64,000 bases of DNA from Sphingobacterium phlebotomi (GTDB lineage Bacteria > Bacteroidota > Bacteroidia > Sphingobacteriales > Sphingobacteriaceae). The notes under the pieces were generated by a model, which was not told where the DNA came from, did no database searches, and saw only the letters and a program-made list of their open reading frames with translations. The position numbers and the translations under genes were made by a program. The DNA is taken from assembly GCF_008180195.1 (NCBI RefSeq), contig NZ_VTAV01000008.1, positions 1 through 64,000 on the forward strand, written 5' to 3'. The stretch's first letter is position 1. Each line of letters starts with the position of its first letter. Positions 14,987 through 23,475 of this stretch are shown in pieces.

Positions 14987-16972
14987 ATGAAGTTACATAT
15001 TATTTTTGCGATTCTTTCTCTTGGAATGAATGCTAATGCCCAAAATCTGCCAACCCAAAATGATAGTACTCACCGAATCGAAGAGGTAAAGGTCATGGCC
15101 AAAGCCAAAAAAAAGATAGAAACCGAAATGAAAATGGCGGTTTCGGTAGATGACTTTTTAGCATCTTCTGATAACATCAGTTTCGTAAAACGAGGGGCCT
15201 ATGCTTGGGAACCTCTGTTAAATAACATGAGTACAGAACGTTCTACGATTACGATTGACGGTATGCACGTTTTTGGCGCTTGTACGGATAAAATGGATCC
15301 GGTCACGTCGTATGTAGAAAGCAATAACCTCTCTACTATTGACATTACATCCGGACAAAAAGGAAGTATGCACGGTGCAACTGTAGCAGGAAGTATCGAC
15401 CTTAAAAGGAGAAATACACCATTCGGTCTGGAAAAGACGTGGAGCGGAGGTTATCAAACCGGCTTTGAGAGCAATAACAAACAGTTTTTCAACCTCGGAA
15501 ACTTGGCTTATTCAAGCGATAAGTTTGTAGCAGACGGCAGTATTGCTTTTCGGAAAGCGGGCAATTATTACGATGGAAATAACGGTGAAGTAAACCACTC
15601 TCAATACAGTAAATTTAACACCTCATTGGGTCTGGCCTATAAAACAAGCCCACTTTCTTCCGTTCGGGTGGATGCTATCTACGACAAAGCAGAAGATGTA
15701 GGTTTCCCCGCACTTCCTATGGATTTATGGCTTTCCCGTGCACTAATCACATCTGCCGCTTATAAACAATTGTTTGAAGAGGGTATGCTGCGGGTTTGGG
15801 ACACCAAACTGTATTTCAATGCGATAGAACATTACATGGACGATACCAAACGTCCTGAAAATTTGGTTCACATGGATATGCCCGGCTGGAGTACCACCTA
15901 CGGCTTGGTTTCACGCGCAAATTTAAAACGTGGTGATTACAGTTCCGAAATCCAGCTGAATATATACGATAATCTATCCATTGCGGAAATGACGATGTAT
16001 CCACAAGATCGTAGTAAAAAAACGATGTTTGCATACAGTTGGCCTTGGGTAACAACGCGTTTTGCCGGACTCTCCGTAAACAATTCGTGGGACTTTTCCG
16101 AAATGAGCCGATTGAATTTCGGAGGCTCTTTGGGATGGAATTACAACCACTCCAAGTACGTAGAATTTAATTGGATTTTCTATCCCGGTACACCACAGAA
16201 AAAAAATAGAATATTGCCGGCTTTACATGCGAGTTATCAGCTGCAGATCAATCAATTTGATTTTTCTGTCGGTACAGGTTACGGACATCGAGCCCCTTCT
16301 GTTTCGGAAGGATATGGGTACTACATCTATAATAGCTTTGACCGCTACGATTATATCGGAAACCCCGATCTCAAAAACGAAATTTCTTATGAGGTCAATG
16401 CAAGTGCAGGATTTAAAAATGAAAAGATGAGCATAGAGGCAAAAGTAAACTATTTCTATATCCAAAATTATATCGTCGGAAAAATTTTAAGCTTAGGAAG
16501 CCCGATGAACTATCAATCAGTCGGTGTGAAAGGTTACACATCATTAGACCATGCCAAGCTTTTCAATACGGCAATAAACGCCAAATACGACATACTGCAA
16601 CACTTGCACTGGAAAGGAACAGTTACATATGCAAGAGCCGCGGATGATAAAAATGGGAATCTACCCTTCATCCGGCCGTTGACTTATCAGACATCTATCC
16701 ATTTTATGCATAAGAAATTCGGTGTGCAGACCTCTTTGCACGGTGATCTTGCACAAGACAACTATAGTCCTGAATACGGTGAAGATCGTACCCCGGCGTA
16801 TAAAATTTGGAACCTCTCTGCCGACTATACTTTCAATTTCAATAATTATAGAGCCGTTGTGCAAATCGGTGCTGAAAATTTATTCAATGAATATTACAGT
16901 ACCTATGCCGATTGGGGGAATATACCGAGAATGGGGCGTAACATTTTCACTTCTTTAACATTCAGTTTCTAA
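14987..16972 (+). CDS. TonB-dependent receptor, OprC/NosA-like (copper)
   Basis: A 661-residue outer-membrane receptor with signal peptide MKLHIIFAILSLGMNANAQ. The plug domain includes RGAYAWEPLLNN, ITIDGMHVFGAC and TDKMDPVTSYVE, and the beta-barrel ends in an aromatic terminal strand (FTSLTFSF). The plug segment GAC-TDK-MDPxTSY matches the OprC/NosA copper receptors, in which the Cys and Met of a CxxxM motif ligate copper; both residues are present. It lacks the SusC-type N-terminal extension. The start at 14987 has AAGG just upstream; an adjacent ATG at 14984 is equally possible. Copper as substrate is inferred from this motif and the flanking MbnP/MbnH-like genes. Confidence 0.85.
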   Translation: MKLHIIFAILSLGMNANAQNLPTQNDSTHRIEEVKVMAKAKKKIETEMKMAVSVDDFLASSDNISFVKRGAYAWEPLLNNMSTERSTITIDGMHVFGACTDKMDPVTSYVESNNLSTIDITSGQKGSMHGATVAGSIDLKRRNTPFGLEKTWSGGYQTGFESNNKQFFNLGNLAYSSDKFVADGSIAFRKAGNYYDGNNGEVNHSQYSKFNTSLGLAYKTSPLSSVRVDAIYDKAEDVGFPALPMDLWLSRALITSAAYKQLFEEGMLRVWDTKLYFNAIEHYMDDTKRPENLVHMDMPGWSTTYGLVSRANLKRGDYSSEIQLNIYDNLSIAEMTMYPQDRSKKTMFAYSWPWVTTRFAGLSVNNSWDFSEMSRLNFGGSLGWNYNHSKYVEFNWIFYPGTPQKKNRILPALHASYQLQINQFDFSVGTGYGHRAPSVSEGYGYYIYNSFDRYDYIGNPDLKNEISYEVNASAGFKNEKMSIEAKVNYFYIQNYIVGKILSLGSPMNYQSVGVKGYTSLDHAKLFNTAINAKYDILQHLHWKGTVTYARAADDKNGNLPFIRPLTYQTSIHFMHKKFGVQTSLHGDLAQDNYSPEYGEDRTPAYKIWNLSADYTFNFNNYRAVVQIGAENLFNEYYSTYADWGNIPRMGRNIFTSLTFSF

Positions 16973-17028
16973 CACACAACGATGGATTAAAACAATTATA
17001 ATTTTAAATACAAATCAAATATCAAAAA

Positions 17029-17889
17029 ATGAAAACACTTAAAAACTATCTATTATTGTCGGTATGTGCACTTGCATGTATCGCCTGTAGCAAGAATGAC
17101 GACAACCCTGTTGCCAACAATATCACCTTGCATTTTCACAATACTTTTAAGGGCGAGACAATTGTACTGGGAGATGCAACATCTTCTACCGCCACCGTAA
17201 ACACCTCCGCAGAAGGCCAAGTCCATCATTTCTCTGAGTTGAAATACGTGATAAGCAACATCCGCTTGGTAAAAGTGGACGGCAATGAAAATCCCTACAA
17301 CATCAATGATTTAGATAAAGGAGCGACGGTCATCAATCATGCAAAACCGCAAACGTTAGATTATGTATTGGCCAATATTCCCACAGGTGAATATAAGCAG
17401 ATCAAATTTGGTTTGGGTGTTAAGCCTGAATTAAATACGCTCGACCAAGTAAAATTTCCCAATTTCTACGCTGAAGCTGGTGCAAACGATACTAAAATGC
17501 ATTGGGAATGGGGTACGGGATATCGTTTTACCAAAATCGAAGGTTTTTATGATAACGATCACAAAGAGATATCTATCCATACAGGGAGCACGGTAGAGGG
17601 CACGGAAGGTGAAGAAGAGACATACACGCAGGGCGTGAATGCTTACCGAGATATTACACTGGATCTCGCTACCCATGCGGTAGTAGGACAAGTCTCACCC
17701 AAAATTACAATTAAAGCAGACTTTGACAACCTTCTGAGTGGAAAAACCAATACGATTACGTTAGGTCCAGGAAATGCTACACCAAGCGTTCATACAGCTG
17801 CGAATATGGTATTGTTTGTCGATAACCTGGGCGGTGATGGTTCCGACGACCGTACGGGTATATTTTCGATTGAAAGCATAGAAAATTAA
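17029..17889 (+). CDS. MbnP-like periplasmic lipoprotein (copper-binding partner of MbnH)
   Basis: 286 residues, signal peptide with lipobox CIAC (Cys20). The body matches the MbnP family: N-terminal ITLHFHNTF strand, ELKYVISNIRLV segment, IPTGEYKQIKFGLGV, and the signature M157-H-W-E-W161...GYRFTKIEG. In studied MbnP/MopE-type proteins a tryptophan is oxidised to kynurenine by the partner di-heme enzyme and then binds Cu(I). Trp159 or Trp161 would be the obvious candidates here. The di-heme protein follows directly. It lies 56 bases after the OprC-like receptor, supporting one copper-handling operon. Confidence 0.85.
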   Translation: MKTLKNYLLLSVCALACIACSKNDDNPVANNITLHFHNTFKGETIVLGDATSSTATVNTSAEGQVHHFSELKYVISNIRLVKVDGNENPYNINDLDKGATVINHAKPQTLDYVLANIPTGEYKQIKFGLGVKPELNTLDQVKFPNFYAEAGANDTKMHWEWGTGYRFTKIEGFYDNDHKEISIHTGSTVEGTEGEEETYTQGVNAYRDITLDLATHAVVGQVSPKITIKADFDNLLSGKTNTITLGPGNATPSVHTAANMVLFVDNLGGDGSDDRTGIFSIESIEN

Positions 17890-17900
17890 AGTGAAGAAAC

Positions 17901-17938
17901 AGAGCTGCCAAAATCGGTAAAAAAACGGCAGCTCTTTT
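17901..17938 (+). terminator. stem-loop between mbnP-like and mbnH-like genes
   Basis: Arms AGAGCTGCC (17901-17909) and GGCAGCTCT (17927-17935), 17-base loop, then a short T run. It stands only 19 bases before the next start codon, so it may act as a partial terminator setting the ratio of the two proteins. Confidence 0.65.
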
Positions 17939-17956
17939 CTCCAAAATTTATCAAAC

Positions 17957-18979
17957 ATGAAACGTTTATTTGTTGCATTATCTATTTTACTACTCCTACT
18001 ATCCTGTCATCGGGATGATGTTATCGAACCAATACGCCATGACAACCCCGAAATCCCCTTGAATATCCCCTCTGGCTTCCCGGCACTAAATAATGCAATA
18101 AATAAAAATAAACCCACAAAGTACGGGGTGGAATTAGGAGAAAAATTATTCCACGAGAAAAAATTCAGTGGCAATAACACGATTTCATGTGCGAGCTGCC
18201 ATAACCAATCAAGTGCTTTTGCCGACAACAACATTCAGGCTATAGGTATTTACGACAGAGTAGGTCTTCGCAATACACCTCCCATTCAAAATCTGGCGTT
18301 TATGAAGTTTTATAATTGGGATGGCAACAAACTCACGTTGGAAAGCCAACCGTTAGTTCCTATAATCACACATGAAGAAATGAATTCCTCTATTTTAGAA
18401 GTGATTGAAAAAATAAGGGATGACCATGATTATAAGAATATGTTCCGAAAAGCATTCGGCGATGAAGGTATCACCCCTGACAGGATTTATCGAAGTATTG
18501 CACAGTATGAATATACACTAATTTCCTCAAATAGCAAGTATGATAAAGTGATAAGAAACGAGGGGGAAACATTTACAGAAAGTGAAGCAAGAGGCTATCA
18601 AGTATTTAAAATCAAATGTGTCGATTGCCATAGTACAGAACTGTTTACAGACCAAAGTTTCAGAAATGTCGGTTTTCCTTTAAACCCCAGTACAGAAGAG
18701 GGGGGACGTGGCAGAGTAACGGGGATTCCGACAGATTATATGCGTTTTCGGGTGCCCTCTCTAAGGAACGCCGAATACACCGCACCTTATGGTAGTTTCG
18801 GGCAGTTTCCGACTTTAAGAGCTGTTTTGGATTATTTTGACAATGGTGTGTCAGATGCTGATAACCTCGACCCTATCTTAAAAGAAAATGGCAATAGGAT
18901 ACCGTTAAATGAACAGGAAAAGGATGATATCATTTCTTTTATTAGAACATTGAGCGATAGTACATTCGTTGGAAAATAA
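17957..18979 (+). CDS. MbnH/MauG-like di-heme c-type cytochrome peroxidase
   Basis: 340 residues; lipobox LLSC (Cys17), so probably a periplasmic lipoprotein. Two heme c motifs, CASCH at 78-82 and CVDCH at 221-225, in the cytochrome-c-peroxidase fold (LRNTPPIQNLAF, FRVPSLRNAEYTAPY). The segment that reads PYMHDG in classical peroxidases is PYGSFG (277-282) here, so the usual axial Met is missing. That speaks for the MauG/MbnH side of the family, which oxidises protein residues. The gene order MbnP then MbnH is the known pairing, so its likely job is to modify Trp in the preceding protein. Confidence 0.85.
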   Translation: MKRLFVALSILLLLLSCHRDDVIEPIRHDNPEIPLNIPSGFPALNNAINKNKPTKYGVELGEKLFHEKKFSGNNTISCASCHNQSSAFADNNIQAIGIYDRVGLRNTPPIQNLAFMKFYNWDGNKLTLESQPLVPIITHEEMNSSILEVIEKIRDDHDYKNMFRKAFGDEGITPDRIYRSIAQYEYTLISSNSKYDKVIRNEGETFTESEARGYQVFKIKCVDCHSTELFTDQSFRNVGFPLNPSTEEGGRGRVTGIPTDYMRFRVPSLRNAEYTAPYGSFGQFPTLRAVLDYFDNGVSDADNLDPILKENGNRIPLNEQEKDDIISFIRTLSDSTFVGK

Positions 18980-19082
18980 ATTCCCAATTGTTTCCTAAAT
19001 TGAGATTAATATTTGTTCTCAAGATATGCTATAACAGTAATTTCTTCGTTATAGATATGGCATAATTAAGAAACACGATATT

Positions 19083-20066
19083 TTGATTAGCAAATTTATA
19101 GGCAATACCCCACTTCGGCACTGTGATGCGCTTTCCACTCGATATCACACCAACATTTTTATTAAAGAGGAATTTCATAACCTTGGAATGTCTGCTAAAG
19201 ATCGGCCTGCCCTATTTATGATGGAGGATGCAATAGCTAGAAAGAAAATTAAACCCGGAGGAATTTTTGTAGAAGCTAGCAGCGGCAATACAGGCCTAGG
19301 AATTACCTTAATAGCAAAAAAATTGGGATATCTTGCTAAAATATTCGTATCGCAAAGCTGTTCAAAAGAAAAAATAGATCTTCTGATAAAAGCCGGTGCC
19401 GATATCGAAATTTGTGAGAACTCCAATGGGTTGCACGATTTCAATTCAACACAATTTCGCGCGCAGTCCTTTGCATCTATGCATCCCAATGCCTACTTCA
19501 CCAATCAATATTACAATACGCAGAATATCAGAGCACACTATAAAACGACTGGCCCCGAAATTTGGGAACAAACAGACGGCGACATTACTCATTTTATAGC
19601 AGGGGTTGGTACAGGCGGAACCATATCGGGTGTCGGCCGTTTTCTAAAGGAACAACATACCGATATTAACGTTTGGGGCATAGAACCAAGCGGTTCTATC
19701 CTCGGTCACTTTGTTAAGCATCGGACATTGCCTACAAGCATAGTTCCGTTTGATCCCATCGAAGGAATAGGAAGAAACTTCATTCCAGGATCATTTGACG
19801 CAGACTATGTAGATCATATCTTTCAGGTGAATTGTCAAGAAACAAAGCGTGTGGCAAAGGAGTATTATAATCAAACCGGTATTAGAGTAGGATTTTCCAG
19901 TGCTGCCGTCATGGCGTCTTTGGATAGCTATATTGACAGGATGGACTTTGCACCAACCGATACGGTGGTTTTATTTTTTCCAGATCATGGGGACCGATAT
20001 ATCAGCAAGCTTTATAACGACAATATCCGTCGACCCCATACTTCTTCAAACATGACTACATTCTAA
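19083..20066 (+). CDS. PLP-dependent cysteine/cystathionine synthase family protein
   Basis: 327 residues, fold-type II PLP enzyme. Lys39 (GMSAKDRPA) is the expected Schiff-base lysine, SSGNTG at 67-72 binds the substrate carboxylate, GVGTGGTISG binds phosphate, and the end has FFPDHGDRYISK. The segment NAYFTNQYYN...AHYKTTGPEIWEQT is closest to the CysK/cystathionine beta-synthase core; no C-terminal CBS pair is present. It starts with TTG, with no better ATG nearby. It is the first gene of a tight operon with an uncharacterised protein and panD, so a role other than housekeeping cysteine synthesis is likely. The substrate cannot be read from the sequence. Confidence 0.85.
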   Translation: MISKFIGNTPLRHCDALSTRYHTNIFIKEEFHNLGMSAKDRPALFMMEDAIARKKIKPGGIFVEASSGNTGLGITLIAKKLGYLAKIFVSQSCSKEKIDLLIKAGADIEICENSNGLHDFNSTQFRAQSFASMHPNAYFTNQYYNTQNIRAHYKTTGPEIWEQTDGDITHFIAGVGTGGTISGVGRFLKEQHTDINVWGIEPSGSILGHFVKHRTLPTSIVPFDPIEGIGRNFIPGSFDADYVDHIFQVNCQETKRVAKEYYNQTGIRVGFSSAAVMASLDSYIDRMDFAPTDTVVLFFPDHGDRYISKLYNDNIRRPHTSSNMTTF

Positions 20067-20075
20067 CATTTAGAT

Positions 20076-21146
20076 ATGGATACTTTCAACGATATCGCTG
20101 TTCCTATTTCCTGGCCAGATAAAACTGCACTGGGAGATGAGAAATGGATGGCATTTTTAAAGCAGATTGGTCTCGTAAAAAATCTCCATTTTAAAGTAGG
20201 GCACGCCGCAATATTACTTATCGAAAGAACGAGTGGAAGGATACTCTATTTCGATTTCGGCCGTTATTTATCGCCACGCGGTTATGGACGAGCGAGATCC
20301 GCTCTTTTTGATCCACGCTTGGAAATTTCCACAAAAGCACAAATTACACGTCAGGGTGAAATACAGAACATAAACGAAATCTTGGAGGAACTTTGTAAAA
20401 AAGAGGAGGCTACACATGGAGGTGGACGGACATTTTTTTCAATAAGCAAACAGGTTTCCTTTTCTAAATGCATCAATTATGCTGAAAAACTGGTAGCCGA
20501 GGGACCTGTTTTATATGGTGCTCTTGCGAAAGATAACAACAGTTGCTCCCGTTTTGTAGCACAGGTATTAACGGAAGGTATGGATATAGATGATAAAAGA
20601 CGTCGTAAAATACTATACCCGGAGTGCCTTAAGGCAAGTCCGATGAGTAATGTTATTAACGCCGTCCCGAACGAAGAAGTTTTCTGTTACGATCAAGGGA
20701 TACTCAAGCAGTGGAAAATGGGGCGAAAAGATTCACTGCTATTTCAATTCGGCTTGCTGAAAGATAATTTTACTAGAAAAGGTTCGCAAGATTTAGCTTG
20801 TGACCAAACACCTGGAATGATAGAAGCTCCATCACGTCCGTCCAACCTACCGGAGCATGTCCAATGGATCGGCGGTATTGGTGAGGGCGCTTGGTTCCGA
20901 TTGGAGCAACTCGAAGGTGAAAACACGTTTTTCATTCATAAATATGCAGCTTCGGGAAAATTAGAATATAAGGTACAAACGACCTGTATCCAAAAATTCG
21001 AAATCGATCGTCCATATACCTTTACGCCCAACTTCCTATATGATAACTATCCAATTATACAGGACAGTAATCTGTACATATTTTCGGCAATGAAAACCGT
21101 CGACCACACAGAGAACGATAAGGAAAACATAAACGTTATTTTTTAA
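20076..21146 (+). CDS. uncharacterised protein with permuted-papain-like motifs
   Basis: 356 residues, no signal peptide or membrane span. Near the N-terminus VGHAAILLI (His43) and GRILYFDFGRYLSPRGYGRARS, then NNSCSRFVAQVL (Cys157). A His strand preceding a Cys helix is the order seen in circularly permuted NlpC/P60 or LRAT-like papain folds, so a thiol hydrolase or acyltransferase is possible. The C-terminal third (about 230-356) has no recognised motif. It lies 9 bases after the PLP enzyme and 8 before panD, so all three act together. It may correspond to a Bacteroidota domain of unknown function; I cannot name it with confidence. Confidence 0.75.
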   Translation: MDTFNDIAVPISWPDKTALGDEKWMAFLKQIGLVKNLHFKVGHAAILLIERTSGRILYFDFGRYLSPRGYGRARSALFDPRLEISTKAQITRQGEIQNINEILEELCKKEEATHGGGRTFFSISKQVSFSKCINYAEKLVAEGPVLYGALAKDNNSCSRFVAQVLTEGMDIDDKRRRKILYPECLKASPMSNVINAVPNEEVFCYDQGILKQWKMGRKDSLLFQFGLLKDNFTRKGSQDLACDQTPGMIEAPSRPSNLPEHVQWIGGIGEGAWFRLEQLEGENTFFIHKYAASGKLEYKVQTTCIQKFEIDRPYTFTPNFLYDNYPIIQDSNLYIFSAMKTVDHTENDKENINVIF

Positions 21147-21154
21147 GAACATAT

Positions 21155-21523
21155 ATGGAATTAACAATTTTAAAAGCAAAAATTCACACGGTTAAGGTGA
21201 CAGAGGCAAATGTAGAATATAATGGTTCTATCACGATAGATGCAGATTTACTGGATGCAGCTGGCATCAAGAAATATGAACAAGTCTATATTAACAATGC
21301 TATCAGCGGCAGTCGCATCATGACCTATGTATTGCCAGGAAAAAGAGGTAGCGGAGAAGTTTGTATGAATGGAGGTGCAGCGCTTCACGCCAAAGTGGGT
21401 GATACGGTACACATTCTTTCTTTTGTGCAGCTATCGCCAGAAGAGGCGGATAATTACCAACCTACTCTTGTTTTCACAGAGGGCGAAAACAAAATAAAGT
21501 CGGTTGAAAAGTACGATTATTAG
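21155..21523 (+). CDS. panD: aspartate 1-decarboxylase PanD
   Basis: 122 residues, full length for the family. It is a pyruvoyl-dependent enzyme that makes beta-alanine from L-aspartate for pantothenate and CoA. The self-cleavage site Gly24-Ser25 (EYNGSITID) and conserved Lys9, Tyr22, the R-x-x-T-Y stretch (SRIMTYVLPGKRGSG) and NGGAA are all present. panB and panC are not nearby. Instead it closes an operon with a PLP synthase and a papain-like protein. It might therefore decarboxylate an unusual amino acid made by its neighbour, but its sequence looks canonical. Confidence 0.93.
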   Translation: MELTILKAKIHTVKVTEANVEYNGSITIDADLLDAAGIKKYEQVYINNAISGSRIMTYVLPGKRGSGEVCMNGGAALHAKVGDTVHILSFVQLSPEEADNYQPTLVFTEGENKIKSVEKYDY

Positions 21524-21538
21524 TAGGAATACATACCT

Positions 21539-21575
21539 AAAAGGTTGCACTATACCGACAAATGGTGCGCCTTTT
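21539..21575 (+). terminator. probable terminator after panD
   Basis: AAAAGG...GCAC pairs with GTGC...CCTTTT across a bulge, followed by TG rather than a long T run. Weak, but placed 15 bases after the panD stop. Confidence 0.4.
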
Positions 21576-21611
21576 GTGCGTTTCGTCATATTTTTTCTTC
21601 AATTTGTTGTT

Positions 21612-21619
21612 TAACTTTG
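21612..21619 (+). promoter_or_regulatory. -7 box (TAACTTTG) of the truncated haemoglobin gene
   Basis: TAACTTTG lies 17 bases before the ATG, with AGGAGA at 21625-21630 as ribosome-binding site. No clear -33 TTG is seen at the right distance. Confidence 0.5.
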
Positions 21620-21636
21620 CATTTAGGAGATAAGTC

Positions 21637-22029
21637 ATGGCGAAAACAGATATACAAACGTTGGATGATATTAAGTTGATGGTCGATACCTTTTACGGTT
21701 GTGTACAACATGACGATCTTATCGGCCCTATCTTCAACGCCAAATTAGAAGGGCATTGGCCAGTTCATTTAGAAAAGATGTATACATTCTGGCAAACCAT
21801 CTTATTGGATGAATATACTTACCAAGGTCGTCCGTTCCCTCCTCACGCACAATTGCCGATTGAAGCAGAGCACTTCGAACGTTGGTTACAGCTTTTTGAT
21901 AAGACCGTAAACGATCTCTTCGAAGGTCCCGTAGCTGACGAGGCTAAAAGCCGGGGACGTAAAATGGCTGCATTGTTTCAGGTAAAACTTGATCATATAC
22001 GCCAATCACCCTTTAAACCTTTACTTTAA
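21637..22029 (+). CDS. group III truncated haemoglobin
   Basis: 130 residues in the 2/2 globin fold. VDTFYGCVQHDDLIGPIF, FWQTILL and PPHAQLPIEAEHFERWLQLFDKTV are the group III (TrHbO/trHb3) marks; the His of HFERWLQLF or PPHAQL region supplies the proximal heme ligand. These small globins bind oxygen and NO; in related bacteria they are linked to NO tolerance or respiration at low oxygen. A short SD sequence AGGAGA precedes the start. It is a single-gene unit facing the M28 peptidase, 17 bases apart tail to tail. Confidence 0.93.
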   Translation: MAKTDIQTLDDIKLMVDTFYGCVQHDDLIGPIFNAKLEGHWPVHLEKMYTFWQTILLDEYTYQGRPFPPHAQLPIEAEHFERWLQLFDKTVNDLFEGPVADEAKSRGRKMAALFQVKLDHIRQSPFKPLL

Positions 22030-22046
22030 ATAACCTCCTCCCCTTT

Positions 22047-23429
22047 TTATGGCAACCGGTCTATCTGCTGATCAACCAGATATAGCAAAGAAGCAATAGC
22101 AGCCACCCCTGATTGTAATTCACGATGGTCTACCGCCTCAAAAACATCCTTAGCGGTGTGGTGTATATCGAAGTAACGATGTGGATCAGGACGAAAATTA
22201 AACATGATCGTATTCGGGAAATGCCGTCCCCATACACCAGAGTCCACACCCGGACTTCCTTGTAAAAAGCGTGATACCCAAAATTTTTGTTCAAAGAGCG
22301 GTTTCCAATGTTGTTGAATCCAATCGACCCGTTCCGCCGATGATTTGATATCAAATCCGCGCGGTGCAAAGCCTCCTGCATCACTTTCAATAGCGGCAAT
22401 TATTTTTTCAGCTTTAGCTTTGGCTGTTTCACCATATTGTACAGCGCCATGCACACCATTTTCCTCATTCATATAAAACACCAATCGGATGGTATGTCTA
22501 GGCTTATAATCCAATTCCATTAACGTGCGGATCGCATCTAATGTTCCCATCGTACCCGTTCCATTATCATGCGCGCCCTCACCGACATCCCAAGAATCAA
22601 TATGTCCACCTATTGTTATAATCTCATCCGGTTTCTCCGCCCCACGCCACTCGGCAATAACATTATGGGTAGTTACATTTCCTTTCCAAGTGGAATGGTT
22701 CGTGATATGAATATGTGTTTTAGGATCCTTCTTTAATGCATCTGAAAGTTTATTCGCGCCAACAGGCGATATAGCCAAAGCTGGGATACTATCAATCCCT
22801 TCGACATACTTTGTCCCTCCAGTATGTGGATAATCATCATCTGGAGACGATGACAACGATCGAAAAAGGTATGCTACCGCGCCTAGTTTAGCGGCCTCCG
22901 CCGGTCCTCGGCTACGTTGGCTGCTATTTAAGCCATATGCTATGCCCGTTTCCACCATAGATTCATCCCAAGATTTATTGACGAACACAACTTTTCCACT
23001 TACCTTATCTCCTTGTGCTCGCAATTCGCTCAATAACTCAACTTCTATAACTTCTGCTTCCAAACCGCCCGGCGGTGTCGCTACCGACCCCCCCAATGAC
23101 AATACATTTAGCGATTCTTTTGTAGATATAATATAGGTTTCTTCTTTCTCCCCCCGATCCCAATAAGGCATCTGTACTTTCTGCAGGTAAACACGATCAA
23201 ACGCTAACTCTTCCATAAGTGATTTAGACCATGTTACGGCTTCTTCCGCCTTCGCTGAACCCGCTATACGATGACCGATGTTCTTGGTTAGATAGCGCAA
23301 ATTCTCGTAGGCCTTCCCTTTTTCGAAAGATGCTGTATATATACGTTCCATCATCAGTGAATCCTGTTGGGCAACCACGTTCCCTAAACCACAAACACCA
23401 AGAAGTAAAACCTTAAAAATTGCTTTCAT
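22047..23429 (-). CDS. M28-family zinc aminopeptidase, secreted
   Basis: About 460 residues from the ATG MKAIFKVLLLGV, with a signal peptide ending near VVAQQ. A protease-associated domain is inserted at about 125-245, then the catalytic domain with a two-zinc site: His276 and Asp288 (GGHIDSWDVGEGAHDNGTG), Glu322/Glu323 (NEENG), Asp350 (ESDAGG) and a late His (DIHHTAKD). Typical of extracytoplasmic carboxypeptidase Q/aminopeptidase relatives that trim peptides. Divergent from smr with a 46-base gap. Confidence 0.93.
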   Translation of the reverse strand: MKAIFKVLLLGVCGLGNVVAQQDSLMMERIYTASFEKGKAYENLRYLTKNIGHRIAGSAKAEEAVTWSKSLMEELAFDRVYLQKVQMPYWDRGEKEETYIISTKESLNVLSLGGSVATPPGGLEAEVIEVELLSELRAQGDKVSGKVVFVNKSWDESMVETGIAYGLNSSQRSRGPAEAAKLGAVAYLFRSLSSSPDDDYPHTGGTKYVEGIDSIPALAISPVGANKLSDALKKDPKTHIHITNHSTWKGNVTTHNVIAEWRGAEKPDEIITIGGHIDSWDVGEGAHDNGTGTMGTLDAIRTLMELDYKPRHTIRLVFYMNEENGVHGAVQYGETAKAKAEKIIAAIESDAGGFAPRGFDIKSSAERVDWIQQHWKPLFEQKFWVSRFLQGSPGVDSGVWGRHFPNTIMFNFRPDPHRYFDIHHTAKDVFEAVDHRELQSGVAAIASLLYLVDQQIDRLP

Positions 23430-23475
23430 GTACATTTGCTATTTATAATCCTAAAATAACCATTATTTTTGACAT

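Noticed and set aside
19029..19054. CTATAAC/GTTATAG inverted repeat before the PLP enzyme gene
   Set aside because: 7-bp AT-rich arms with a 12-base loop and no T run; too weak to call a terminator or operator.
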